In this document: positions 35,247 to 47,222 of the stretch, piece by piece | Position numbering within the stretch: position 1 is the first letter of the stretch | Layout: the number at the start of each line of letters is the position of its first letter | NCBI GenBank assembly: GCA_029204045.2 | Contig: CM055068.1 | Coordinates: 33,921,028-33,985,027, forward strand | Direction of reading: 5' to 3' | DNA: 64,000 bases | Origin: Tillandsia leiboldiana | Taxonomy: Eukaryota > Streptophyta > Magnoliopsida > Poales > Bromeliaceae | Translations under genes and position numbers: made by a program | Notes under the pieces: generated by a model | Database searches by the model: none | Seen by the model: only the letters and a program-made list of their open reading frames with translations | Told to the model about the DNA's origin: nothing

Positions 35247-38242
35247 CGGGCGCCGTGCGGCAGGCGGCTGGCGCTGGAGTCGCGCAGGCAGCGCTTGGCG
35301 GCGCGTTGCGGCGCGTGCGCATGGTGTTTTTCGCGAGGCGCGCGCGCGGCGTTTTCGGCGTCCAGGGCTGCTTTCTTCGCCAACGGATGCGCGTTTGTGA
35401 CGGAGCTTTTCTGATTATAGTTTCTTTCTCCTCTCTCTGTGTTTGGTGCAGCCGCTTAGGTGTACGCGGCGAGCTCGGTGTCGCGCGAGCAGTTGGAGCC
35501 GACGGTGACAGCACATGGAACACCTTAATTGTAAGCTGCCGATTTTTGAAGTGCTAGGCTTCGGAATTTTGGGTGTTGAGTTGGGGTATGCTGTGGGAAG
35601 TTGTTTGTGCTTTGGAGCTTGTATTGCTTTTTATGTAAGCTATGAATTGTGGTAGACCTTTTGGTGAATGGAGTGGTGATTGTGTAAGGTGTGTACAGGT
35701 GATGAACTTGAGAGTGTGGTGGATTGGTATAAGTGTGGAAGTGAGCATTTGGAGCCTGGCAGTTTGTTATTAAGCTGTATGTGTTGGGTGGTTTTATTTA
35801 AATTGCATATAACAGAGCACCAATTAGAGTAAGTGTTATGTGAGCTTGCTGTTGGTGTGTGTGTTTGGAACTGGTAGAGTGTGTATAGGTGGATCTTCTT
35901 GTAATTAGTCATGTGAGCTGAATTCTGATGGTGCTGTGAGCTTTATGAGAGTTGTTTTGGTACAAAGGAATTATGGAAAGTGCTGAGCATTTTTGTGTTT
36001 ATATTAGAGGATGTGCTTGTGAATACTGTGGGTATGATGGAGTTATGCAAGCGGTTTAATTGGAGCTTGTAAGTGTGCAGATTGTTTTTGTGGGGGATTT
36101 GTGAGTGGTCACTATTGCTTCTTTCAATGTAAGCAGGATGTGAGTGTGGCTGTGTGTGTGTGTTGTGGCAGCTTAAGGTGTAAGTGGATTCATGTAATTT
36201 TGTTATGTGTACATTTGATTATTAGTGAGCAGATATTGGGGGGAACTTGTTAATTGAGGCTTGTAGAGAGTGGATTATGGATTTTTGGTAAATGGTAATA
36301 TGTGAGCATATACTTATGAGTGGGCAGATGCTGTTAGTGGATTGGGCTATACTTGAGCCCCTGTTTGCTTTGTGTTTTTTTTGGCCGTGGAGTGACCCGG
36401 TTGCGCGCAGGTTTATGTGAGGACTCGATGGAATTATTTGAGCTTCCGGGGGATTTTTTGTGGTTCGCGGCAATGCGCGCGCGGCGCGGTTTTCGGTTTT
36501 CTTCCGTTGAGGGTTCGGCGCTTCACCGACTTCAGCGTTGCCTGCGGAAAGCGTTCCAGGTGGGTTGGAATTTCTTCAAAATTTATGGAATGCCCCATAA
36601 TGCTATTGAATGCAATTTGATCATATTTATTACGCTATTTTCACTGTTTTACATCTGATAGTTGCCTGGAATTTTCTGAAAAATTTATTGGAACCCCGGA
36701 TTATTTTTAGTAGACCCCTGATATCATATGACACTAGGTTTCATGCTTTGTTGCATCATGATTGCACCTGAACCGTTTTTAAAATCGAGAAATTTGTTTT
36801 AAGGAAAATCAGTATTTTCAAAGATGGTTTTTAAATTATGAGATGCCAAGGGTATGGCATAGGTTCAGGGTGCTTGTATACTCGTGCCGGGGGGCCGAGT
36901 GGATTTTTAGAGCATGTGTGTCGAGTTCTAGTGCCATGTGGGATGAGTTTCCTTGTGGGGATTGGGTGATTGCTTTAGATGGTGTTTTCCGTTTTAGTCG
37001 TTGAGGTGGATCTCCGACTTAGCTTTGAGGATTTTGGGGTTCCGGCAGATCGAGTCGTGGAGGTTTCCCGACTCAGCCATGGTCGTGCATTATCAGATTG
37101 AGTCTTTGAGGGTTCTCCGACATAGCTGTGAGAGTGTTTGGGCTATTCATGTTTGAGTCGAGGTTCTTTTCCGACTGAGTTGTGTTTTCGAGCTTTGAGA
37201 TACCGATCTGTTTGATCGTGGATTATAGCCTGCATGTGCCGCATATTTGAGACAGTGAGACAGATGTGATACTTGAGTTCGGTGGGGTCGCACCCCTCGA
37301 GCTACGCCCCGGGTGCGATGATGATACCGAGCCTGACGAGGCTACGATGTGGTTATGCGCCTAGTTGATTTACTAGTGGTCGCTTGATACCCCTGGCCGA
37401 GCTACCATGGGGTCACTTTGTGTGAGATTGAGATAGTCAGTTTAGGACGCCCCACGTAAATCCCGTCCTCTTGTGGATGCGTGGTAGTGGGCAGGTGCGT
37501 TCCTAGACGACAGGCGCAGGCTGGACTGAGCCAGTTTTGGGCAGTCTTTGAGATTGGGTGTTATGAGCGGGTGGTTACATATTATGTTCTTAGATGGTTT
37601 TTTCCTGAGAGCATTGATACTGAGGCATTTTAGCAGTAGCGAGAGTATGCATTGCATGTTTATGATAGAGTTTCCTTTTGAGCATTATGTTTGAGACATA
37701 TTAGCTGTAGTTTTCCTTCAGCTTATCTATCTATCTATCTATCTGCATATCTATCTGTTTTGCCTCCAGTAGACTTAGTGGGCATACCGTGGATATTGGG
37801 ACAGTACCCACTGAGATCTGCCTTCTGCAGTAGATCTCACACCCGCTGCGGTGACAGGTTGAGGTAGCTGTTCCGGCTTGGTTCACGCGGAGACAGCAGA
37901 TCGAGGTGAGGACGTGGCCGATTAGTTCCTTACCAGCATTGAGAGTCAGAGGTAGATGTACCCGTTTTTATTTTATGACTCCACTTTTGTACTGGACATT
38001 TTGAGAGACTTGTGAGGATTGTATTATTTTTCATAGCTTATCAGACTTTGTATTGAGGATTTTTATTTATCTAGATGTTCAGTTGATTTCTATAGCTATT
38101 AGTTCTTTTCAGCTCTGATACATGTTAGCTATAGATCTTTTGCAGGATAGACGCTTCGTCTGTGCGGCAGTTTCCGCACAGACGGCGGATCTGTTGGCGA
38201 GCCCGGGTCGCAGTTTCGACCCCGGGGCGTGACAGATTTAGG

Positions 38243-38254
38243 TGGTATCAGAGC
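38243..38254 (+). other. Primer-binding site of A4 (initiator tRNA-Met)
   Basis: TGGTATCAGAGC lies 8 nt after the 5' LTR end (GGGGCGTGACA at 38234), followed by CTAGG as in element C. Confidence 0.92.
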
Positions 38255-38414
38255 CTAGGAATATAGGTCGTTGAGGACTTAGTGACCCTAGGCTATTGGT
38301 TGGATAGTAGGATGACTGTCGTGAGAGACGTGACTTTAGCGAGAGTCCTGATTGAGTTGTACCTCCCCCAGAGGATTGGTGTGAGTGATCTTACATGTTA
38401 TTTCTCTAAAGATG

Positions 38415-38440
38415 ATTATGTTGGCTGCAGACAACATAAT
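38415..38440 (+). promoter_or_regulatory. Leader hairpin with palindromic loop (A4)
   Basis: ATTATGTTG (38415-38423) pairs perfectly with CAACATAAT (38432-38440); the loop holds CTGCAG (38425-38430). It sits about 160 nt after the primer site and 90 nt before the gag start at 38530, and it is identical to the hairpin in C. Confidence 0.6.
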
Positions 38441-38529
38441 GCTTTAGAATGGTTAACATGTTATAGACTTTCGCTTGATTGGGTCGAGAGAGTTTTGGTC
38501 CTAATGTTTGCTCTGTTGCAGTGGTCTTG

Positions 38530-40313
38530 ATGCTTCCGAGACGCCGTGCAGCGGCGAGGACGTGTTTGGCTTGGGACGAGGAGCCCGTACAGCGAGAAAT
38601 GGACAAAGCAAAGAAAAAGGTCTGAGGGTTACAGGCCCAGGTAGCCCAGATATTTGAAGCGATGCGGCGCCAGGAAGAGCACATGGAGCGCGCGATGCAC
38701 GTGCTTGGACTGAGAGCATCTCCCAGGGTATCGCCGGTAGTACCTCTGGCCGCGACATCGTCGACTTTGACCCAGATCGCACTGCGGATAGTGCAGGAGT
38801 AGCGAGAGATTGCCGATCGGTGGGATACTTCATCCAGTTCCATCCTCTGTAGATTTCGGGACCGAGTTTGGAGCCTTGGGAGGCCGAGAACTGGATCGCT
38901 GCTACGGAAGAGTTGTTCGAGGATTTGTTCATCTAGGAGAAGCATCAGGGCGCTTGGTTATACACTTTTGGATAAGGACGCCGAGAGAGTTGGTGGCGTC
39001 GAGTTCGTCCTGTTGGACCATCGGGAGCGCAGTTGATGTTCTGGGGCGAGTGTTTGCGACAGTTGAGCAGTATACCCCCCCTTGCCGCCCAGGATGAGGT
39101 TTGGAGGTTGATCTGTTTGAGAGGGGACTGCATCAGGATATCTATCTCTTTGTATTTTCTCGGCAAGTGCCGACTTTAGATGCAGCGTTCGGGCATGTTC
39201 GATGAATTGACCGAGGATCAGTGAACAGTTCCAGGAGAGACGAGGAGCGAGGGACCAGCTCCAGTGTGAGACGTCTAGCATCGTCGGATTTTGGAATAGA
39301 CGAGTGGATCGGAGTTGCCATGATTCCAGTCTCTGGATCATGGGACTCAGAGGAGACAGAGACCTGGAGGTTCTCGATAGTGTAGGCACCAGCAGCAGTG
39401 CCAGGATGTGAGTGCCTTTTGCGTGGGCCGCCTTCATCGCCAGGATAGTGGTTTGCATCTCACCAGGTGTGGCCTTCTTGTGGTCATCGGAGTTAGAGCA
39501 GGTTGATGCCGACACCGCTTGTGTGTGCTTCAGTGAAGCAGGGGTAGCTTCGTGTGGGCCAGAGATAGGACTGTTGACTTGTGCATTTGAGGATCAGGTT
39601 GCAGATCACGTATAGCACATGGATGAGCGTTGCCAGTCCTGCCCAGTGCAGTTAGGACCTTGGTTTTGATCCATGGAGTTGTTGATCCTGCGTTGGTTCG
39701 AGTTATTGTTTCAAGGTTGGATAGGGATGGTTTACCCCAAGGCTATGCTACCATGGATTGACTGAGGCCTTGCGGCCTTTAGGATTTCTTGATGATTTGA
39801 GCACAGACAGGTTTGGGGTTATTTTTCGGCAGGTGCATCATGAGTTCACAGTGAGGTCGATGGGATTGACTAATGCCCTGCCGCCCTTATGATTGGATAA
39901 ATTGTGTATACGCTAGCTATGTGTGGACGGGTTGGTGGTCGTACCCGTCGTGGATGTTTGGATTATTTCTGAGGTGATCTAGAGCATGAGGGCACTTGAG
40001 GATAACGCTGCAATTTCTAAGAGGGAAGAGGTGGTTTGCCTAGTCGAGAAAGTATGCTTTTGACTCTAGAGGGTTTTGTTGTTAGGCCATGTGTTTTCTG
40101 CTGCAAGAGCGACTGAGGACCCAACGAAAGGTGATGCCGTTGGGGACTAGTCCTAGCTTAAAATAATGGATAAAGGTCAGAAGCTTGTGGACTAAGCAGG
40201 GCCAGTGTAGCTATGAGGAGATAAGCTAAAGAGGATGCCAGCATGGGGTTGGATGTTTGTCAGTGATAGAGAGAACATTGAGTTATTCTTAGATCCTCAA
40301 ACCTGAGATATTT
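38530..40313 (+). pseudogene. Decayed gag-pol of A4, 5' part
   Basis: A gag start (ATG 38530, MLPRRRAAAR) runs into a stop after about 31 codons. Further on, in shifting frames, come AENWIAATEELFEDLF (near 38880-38930, the conserved gag capsid region) and degenerate zinc-knuckle-like Cys/His stretches near 39410-39560. Next comes reverse transcriptase: EFTVRSMGLTNAL (39842-39880) and LLGHVFSA...EDPTK (near 40085-40130). Much of protease and RT is missing between 39600 and 39840. The rest of pol would follow after solo LTR B at 44008. Nothing here can be translated into a working protein. Confidence 0.8.
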
Positions 40314-43300
40314 TGTCACGCCCCGGGTGTAAACCAGAACCCGGGCCCGTCTACAGATCCGCCGTGCACACGGTATTTCCCGTGTACACGAAGCGCCAAA
40401 CCTGCTCAGAAATAAGAGATAACAATAAAAGAGCAATAAAAACAGAGCTGAACTAAAACTAATACATCTCAGACTGAAGCTGGAAATAAAATACAATACA
40501 TCTGTATAAATGATACATCTGTCTCTCCCAGCTCACCAAAATAAAATACAACCTGCTGGCAAAAGCCAGTCCCAAATGTAAAAGTACAACCGTCTGAGGA
40601 AACCTGGGTACACCAACAGTCCAGCTAACACGCTCAACCAGCCTCGAGATCTATCTACTCAGCCGTCCTCTCTCCTCGACCCGCCGCTGAAAGCCCAGCA
40701 GCACCCGCAGAAGACACTGCAAAACAAGAAAGGAGAAAAAGAGGAAAGAAGAATGGGGGTGAGAACTACTAGTAAACCAGTAGCCTCCCCTAGTGGGTAA
40801 AACCTCAAACTCTGACACACCCACTAGGCCTACCAGAGGCAAAAAGAAAAGAAGAGTGGTAAGAAATGAAACCGCTGCAAAAGGGAAATCTACCACTACT
40901 ATGCCTCTAAAATACAGTCCTAGACTGGAATAACCGTATGCCACAATAACCAACCGTCCCAGATAAACCCAATATGTACCGCCCTCATCATCGGGCAAGA
41001 AAGCCGCGCCGATGTGATAGCAAAATTCCTGCTGCCGCCCTCATCATCGGGCAAATAAGCCGCGCCGATGTGATAGCAAACCTGTCCATAACCGTCCAGC
41101 CCCGGCCTCCGAAGGGGATCTCGAGGGGAGCTACCCACACGAGTAAAGCACCACCGGGCAATAACCGCGCCGGGGTAATAAAAGCCTCACCGGGCAATAA
41201 CCGCGCCGGTGATAAAAGCAGGATTGGATCACAACTATAAAGCCCCCAGTGGAACACAACCCTCCACTAAAAGAAAACTGATTCCCCAATCAGATGCAAG
41301 AGTAACCATCCGGTCAATCGCCCAATATCCGCGATTGCCGCAATACCCCACAATCCACGACCAGGTCTAACAACCGACCTCCGGTCAACCGCCCAATATC
41401 CGCGGTCGCCGTAAAAACCCACAATCACAAACATGTCCCACATCCGACATCTGGTCAACCGCCTACTATCCGCGGTTGCCACAAAACCCTCTAGTCCATA
41501 ATCATGCCTTATCACCGATGTCCTATAACCGACATCCGGTCAACCGCCCAATATCCGCGGTCGCCGCCAAAACCCATGATCCATAATCCAGGCCCCGGCT
41601 ACACTATCCCAAACCCCTGCTCAAACCCGAGCAAACCCACCTGACTAACGAAAAGGAGAAAGAAGCAAACAAGGTTTCTCCTAAGTCAAGTTCCAGCATG
41701 AAAGTGTAGCGATAAAAGATGGCCTACCTAGATGTCCAAACAAGCATGCAAGTGTTCTCAAGGAAATAAAGAAAAAGGCGACCAATAGTGGTTCCACATG
41801 TGTAACAATTAATAACTCCGCATAGATATAACCATCATGCTAAAACATTATCCAACCACACATGTCTATGATCCATGATAAAGCGTCACTATCCACCTAT
41901 GCATGTCATAAAATCCTCAACTAGTACCAACCACTAACAGGGTCATCATATAGTCCAAAATAAACATTCCAATCCACATGCAAGGTTAACCGCTAACATT
42001 CCATTCATACAACATGTATAAGTCCCAACCACTATCAAATATCCACAATAGTAATTTCCATAGGAAAAGCTCACAATTTATATCACTTAAGCATGCATGT
42101 CCAAATAAAGAGATCACTCTAATATTCCTAGTGAGCATGTCAAAATAGAGGTAAACAACGACCACCCACCTCGATCGCTAATTCCAAGTCCAAAAAGTGC
42201 TCTCGCCCAAACCGATAAGCCGCCGCGATCGTTGTACAAAATTCCCAAAAGAACATACATAATTAACTTACAATGCTCACACAAATCTGCCCCAAACACA
42301 ACAGTCCACAGTTTCCCTAGTTTTTACCTGCGAGCAATGCCCGGAAAATTCCAAGAAAAATACCGTCACGATCCTCGCGACGAACCCGTCGAAACGACTA
42401 CATGCACGCTCAAATCCGAGTTTCCTACACTGAGAAACAAATCCGACAAGGGAACCACCCCGAAATAAACTGCTCTCAAAAACTGAACCACAAGATTCTG
42501 TAAACAGGGATATTCACCTTCGGGGAAAAATTCAGAAAATTCCAAGAAAATTTGGGGATATTCCTCGTGATGTGTAGATGCAAAACGCCTCTTGAATCGC
42601 CCCAATCCGATGCCTGTGCGCGAAGATATCGCCAAAATACCGCACCGCTGTCCCAAAACTCCGCCCCAGAAAATGAGGTCACAAGATGATCCGAAAAACC
42701 CAGGAAAAGCTCGGAATGGGAAAAACCAGTAAACATGGGAAACGTAGCCCTACCTGTCGTGAAGCCAACGGCGCAAGAATCGCCTCATTCGGAGGTCGGA
42801 GTAAGCCGGGGGAGTCCTCGCACCGAAATACGACGAAGAAGATCACAAACGAACGAGCGTCGCGCCGCGCCGTAAAAATGGTAACCTCGGGATGCGTGCC
42901 GCTGAAAAATCTGGAAATCTGCAGATGGAATCGCCACAGGGAGAGGAGCATTTCTTGTGAAGGTTGCACAGTGAAAATCCGCGCAGAGAAGAAGTTCTCT
43001 GCAAAAGAACTCGGCATTTTATATGCTGGGAGAAACAAATCCAAAAATACCCAACATGTCCCATTTTCCGGGCGCTCCCGATTTCGGGCGGCTACAGTGT
43101 TGGGCCCGGCCCAATACTGTGCGCGCCCGAAAACGCCTCCGGCCTCCACGTCGCCCCCCGCACAGCGGACAGCCACGCTGGCCGTTCACTGCGCGACGCG
43201 TGGGCCAATGCTGCGGCGACACGTGGCGCGCACCCGGTCAACGCCCGCCTGCCAAGCCCACGTGCCCGCCTGCGCCCGCCGCCTGCGCCCCCTGCCAGGC

Positions 43301-44002
43301 GCGAATCCTGAGGCGCCCCGGTTCACCTCCGTGGACCCAGACTCCATGAGCCCACCAACCACAAGACGCCACGTGTCCCGCCGGTCCATGCACCACGCCC
43401 GACTGCTCCGTAGACCAAGTCCACTGCACCGACCAACCCAAAGAAGCCACGTGTCCAACCCCCCCCGGTGCACGACGGCCCGTGGACCGCGCGCCTGCCC
43501 GCACGCCCGCGCGCCTGCCCGCGCGCTGCCCGCGCCCGCGCGCTGCCCGCGGCCGCTCCGCCGCCTGCCCGAGCCCGTCCGCCGTGCTCCGCCGCTGCCC
43601 GCCGCCGCCGCCGCTGCCCGCCGGCGGCCGGAAACACTGTTCCGGCATGAACAGTACCCGAAGCTCAAAAATAACAAGTGGGTAGTCCGTTTTGACCGTT
43701 TTCGCGCGCTGAATCCGAATTTGACGTCCATTTTGCCAAATTCCAACCCCAAAATTTGCCGATGGCATCCGGAAAGGTATTCCTTGGTCCAAACTTCGCG
43801 CTGAGTCCATTTTTAATATCCGCATCGCGCAAAACCACTTCTAACGATCCGACGGAGTCCATTGATCACCCACGTGATCCATTAAGCCCGAAGTCCGCCA
43901 CTTGTGTCCAATTGGTGCACAAACACCTCCAACACACAGTACAGGCTCCCCAGATGTCACCAATGACTTTACCACAGCTCTGCAGAGATCCAGGTCATCA
44001 CA
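40314..44002 (-). mobile_element. Solo LTR 'B' (minus orientation), TSD TATTT
   Basis: It begins TGTGATGACCTGGATC (44002 leftwards) and ends CACCCGGGGCGTGACA (at 40314), 3,689 bp. TATTT is present at 40309-40313 and 44003-44007. Its U3 half is closely related to that of C, including five CACGTG boxes (43220, 43259, 43370, 43448, 43871) and a TATA-like GCATATAAAATG (43015-43026, minus), while the U5 half differs. It has no gene. Confidence 0.9.
43220..43453 (-). promoter_or_regulatory. G-box array in the U3 of LTR B
   Basis: Four CACGTG cores lie within 234 bp, two of them as GCCACGTGTCC, with spacers related to those of the C array. They are upstream of the TATA-like box at 43015-43026 in element orientation. 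Confidence 0.7.
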
Positions 44003-44434
44003 TATTTGGATACTCAGGAAGAGCTTGGTTGAAGCAACGCCGGTGAACAGAGTTATTGGAATTGTAAGCTTGATCTTATAGCACATAATTATCCCAGCAA
44101 GGACTTTATGGTCAGTACGCCTTGGTTAGGCGAGCGTGCAACCTTGGAATGAGGTATTCGATCCGTGGTTGCCTTTTTTTTGGAACTTGAGATTTGAGAG
44201 TTGGAATTTGACCATTGTTTCCTGATGTTGAACTACTTCCCCTGTAAATTGTTTTGAAAGATGCGGATTTTTCTTTTGTGACAAAGGAATTTTGCAGTCG
44301 AGATCTACCTTTGGTGAAGATTCAGTGTAGCCATTGTGATAAGTAAGAACGGCCACTTGAGAGCCTGAGGATGAGTTGAGTGTTCCCCTCCCGAGTTATG
44401 GATTTATTTTGGGTTTCGAGGACGAAACCTTTTT
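44003..44434 (+). pseudogene. Decayed 3' end of A4 pol
   Basis: This continues the A4 internal region after solo LTR B. It is the expected position of integrase and the C-terminal region, but frames are broken and I recognise no motif. The final GTTTCGAGGACGAAACC is the standard gypsy 3' terminal sequence. Confidence 0.55.
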
Positions 44435-44447
44435 AAGGAGGGGAGAG
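44435..44447 (+). other. Polypurine tract of A4
   Basis: AAGGAGGGGAGAG directly precedes the 3' LTR start TGTAGAATACC at 44448. Confidence 0.9.
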
Positions 44448-45582
44448 TGTAGAATACCGGGCTTCCGGATGGCGCGCCGATCTCGCAAGATGGTGTGGTG
44501 CGGAGGATTTGCCTCGGGCATGTTGCTTGGTGTTTACAGTTGATGTCGGGTTGATTCGGATCAACGCGGAAGCCCCAGCTTGATTCGGGATTTTTCCGGG
44601 CATGGCGCACCGATTGAGGACCGGAATTGGGAATACCGACTTCACAGTGGAGTGCAGAAAAATTGGGGAACACTGGGAACAGGTGTATTTTTAGATTACA
44701 GCGGAGTTCGGGAGGTTCCGGACTGACGCGGAGAATCCGAAGGCGAAAAGTGAGTTGGAACCGCCAGTTTTGGAGCCAGTTTTTGGATTGAGCACACCGA
44801 CTCCATAGTTGAGCTTTTTGAGTTGGAAAGGCTGTGGACATGTGTATTTTCAGATTACAGCGGAGTTCGGGAGGTTCCGGACTGGTGCGGAGGCCCCGAG
44901 GACAAAAAGTGACTTGGAGTTGGCTAAAAAGGGAATTAATTATTTAATTTAATTAATATGTTTTTCTTATCCTGTGAAGAAAGTAAGGAAAAAGGGAATT
45001 AGTGGTTTGGAGATTTTTATTGGAGTGGGGTTTTTGGTCTTTTCCTTGCTAGCTGCCTCTCACCCTGTAATTAATTAGCCCTGCCACTAATTAAATGTGC
45101 GCCATGTCATCATCTCCTTTCCCATTTAAGAACAGAGGAAATGCTAGCAAACAGAGGAAAAAGAAAGAAAGGGAGAATGAGAGAAAGGATGTAAGGAGAA
45201 GAAGAAAAATGGTGGGAAGGGATGCTATGGTTGTGAGGTGTTGGTCTGGACAAACTGCGTGGAGTCGCGAGGCCGAACGGAGAGCGCGATGAGCGGCGGG
45301 CGCGCGACGGATGTGATGGAGGTAAGTGCTGTTTATTTCTTTTTCTTGTTAGAGAGAGAGAGCTAGAGCTTGGGTTTTGTTTGTGTGGAGGTTGGTGGTG
45401 ATGTTCCTGACTGGGGACTACTCGTCCTGGGCGGGGGACACACGCGGGCGAGCGCGCGCGAAGAGCGCGCAGTCGGGCGCGCGCTCGGGCGCTGTGCGGG
45501 CGGGTGCCGCGCAGCGCAGGGCGCTGCGGGCGCCGTGCAGCGCGCGCTCGGGCGCTGCGCGGGCGGGCGCCGCGCAGCGCGC

Positions 45583-47205
45583 TGTCACGGGGTCAGCTTT
45601 TTCGCCTTAAAATTACCCCATGCGGCACTCAAGTGTCGCACACCCGAGCCAGCCTTCCCGAGTCCCCTTGCCACGGACACGCCATCGAACTTAAACAGCG
45701 GGATCCAAACTCAAGCATTAACCAAGCATGCTCCTCCACGAGCCTGACTGCCCGGCGCCGCGCCTTATGTCGAACCCCTTGTCGAACTCCGCGAGTTCCG
45801 AACAAACAACCCCGCCCACGAGGTTGGCCTTCAAGCCGAGTATAATCCGCCTAGCCGGACAAACTCTCCTCGAGAGTGCTACTCAACCGAATGTCCCTTT
45901 GCCTCCGAAGCAAACATCCAGGACAACACAAGTTCTCACAACTTAGTCCATTTGAATGGGCCCGAGCGAGTTGCCCTTGCGCGTTCCGCTCGTCTGCTTA
46001 ACCGAGCGACCCGTCCCACGCCTCTCGCCCGTCCGCCAGCCCATTGCCTTGCCAAGGCGCCGCACGCCCCGCAATTCCCACGACAGGATCCATAATCGAG
46101 TCGGGCATGTCCCGTTCTGCCGGCCACCTAGTTCCGACATCGCTCCCGATTCGGTCCAAGGTCCGCTTCCCGAATACCCCACACTACTTGTTCCCGCGTG
46201 TGTTCCCTTCGCAAGGGTTTGCCAACCTAGCGACATTCTCCCCGCGTCGCCAACCCCCTGGCACCTCCATTGCACGCCCATGCTTGGCCGCCAACACACT
46301 CGGCCCAGCATCCAAGGTTGCTTGACGGATGTCGCTCACAATCGAATCAGCCTCGCTCCGCTCCGCTAGCCATTCGGCACCTCCATTGCACGGCCATGCT
46401 TGGTCGCCAACACTCTCGGTCCTCTCCATGGCTCGCTTCACGAAAACCAGCATCGATTGTCTCCTTTTACTTCGTGGGCCGCGCCGCACGAATCCCCGCT
46501 CGGCACCGCTGCCTTTGCGAGCCTTGTCCATTACGGCGGACCGACCGTTCCTTCGCCTCGCAAACTTCGAAGGCCTCGCACCTCACGAATCCCCGCTTGG
46601 CACATACATGCCTTCGCAAGCCTTGTCCATTGAGGCGGACCAACCTTCGCAAGACTGTCCCTCATCCGCTCGTTCGCTCCACTACAGAGATCCGAAACGG
46701 CATAAGGTAGTGCAAGCGAACCTAGAGGCAAAACCTCTGGGCCAACCCCGCTCCGTAATGCCGTCGACCTCGTGTCTTTGGCATTACCCTAAGCCCGTGT
46801 GCTCAACGACCATCAAATCCCGCTCACACGAACTTAGGCTTGGCGACTCCGCTCGCCAAGGGATGGCCTATGTCCTATAGGCCAACGGGGGAGTCGGGGC
46901 CACTTCGCAAGTGTCCAACCCCTCCTCTAAATAACCCACGAGGCATCCACCCCTTTGGCACCCCGGGGGTACAAAGGTGCTCACCGAGGGGTACGTTTTG
47001 AAACCCCGCATGTGGCACCATTTCCTTGGTCATGTCATGGGCCATTGCTAGGGAATTGCCTCCGTTGGTTCGCCCGCGGCTCAACCCTGACGGATTGTCC
47101 CAACTTCGCAAACCCGAACTCTGTCAACCCAAATGCCTACCAAATGTCATCCAAAAGTGGCCCCCAAGGATGTCACGGTCGAACCAACACGATCGACACG
47201 TGACA
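45583..47205 (-). repeat. 3' LTR of D
   Basis: 1,623 bp, TGTCACGGGGTCAGC on the left and CGATCGACACGTGACA on the right (plus strand). Several open frames of 60-180 codons occur on both strands, but they are preserved equally in all frames and match no known protein. Confidence 0.9.
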
Positions 47206-47222
47206 GACTCCCCCACCCAAGT
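47206..47222 (-). other. Polypurine tract of D
   Basis: AACTTGGGTGGGGGAGTC-type purine-rich sequence on the minus strand abuts the LTR start TGTCACGTG. Confidence 0.75.

Larger units (their letters stand above)
22284..38234 (+). repeat. 5' LTR of A4 (split by C)
   Basis: The two parts are 22284-23595 and 35252-38234. The junction sequence is confirmed by the 3' LTR near 63956-63960, where the same site is unoccupied. The right part ends with a hairpin-forming CCCGGGTCG...CGACCCCGGG just before GGCGTGACA. Confidence 0.88.

Noticed and set aside
38243..38254. tRNA-like match TGGTATCAGAGC, also at 31103, 54878, 60636 and 62133
   Set aside because: It is only the primer-binding site complementary to the tRNA 3' end; no cloverleaf surrounds it, so these are not tRNA genes.
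42686..43804. A 372-codon plus-strand open frame in LTR B
   Set aside because: It is antisense to the element and in GC-rich U3 sequence; it has no recognisable domain.
45956..46880. Open frames of 90-183 codons on both strands in the LTR of D
   Set aside because: They are retained in the second LTR copy, but equally in several overlapping frames, so this is just LTR identity, not selection on protein.
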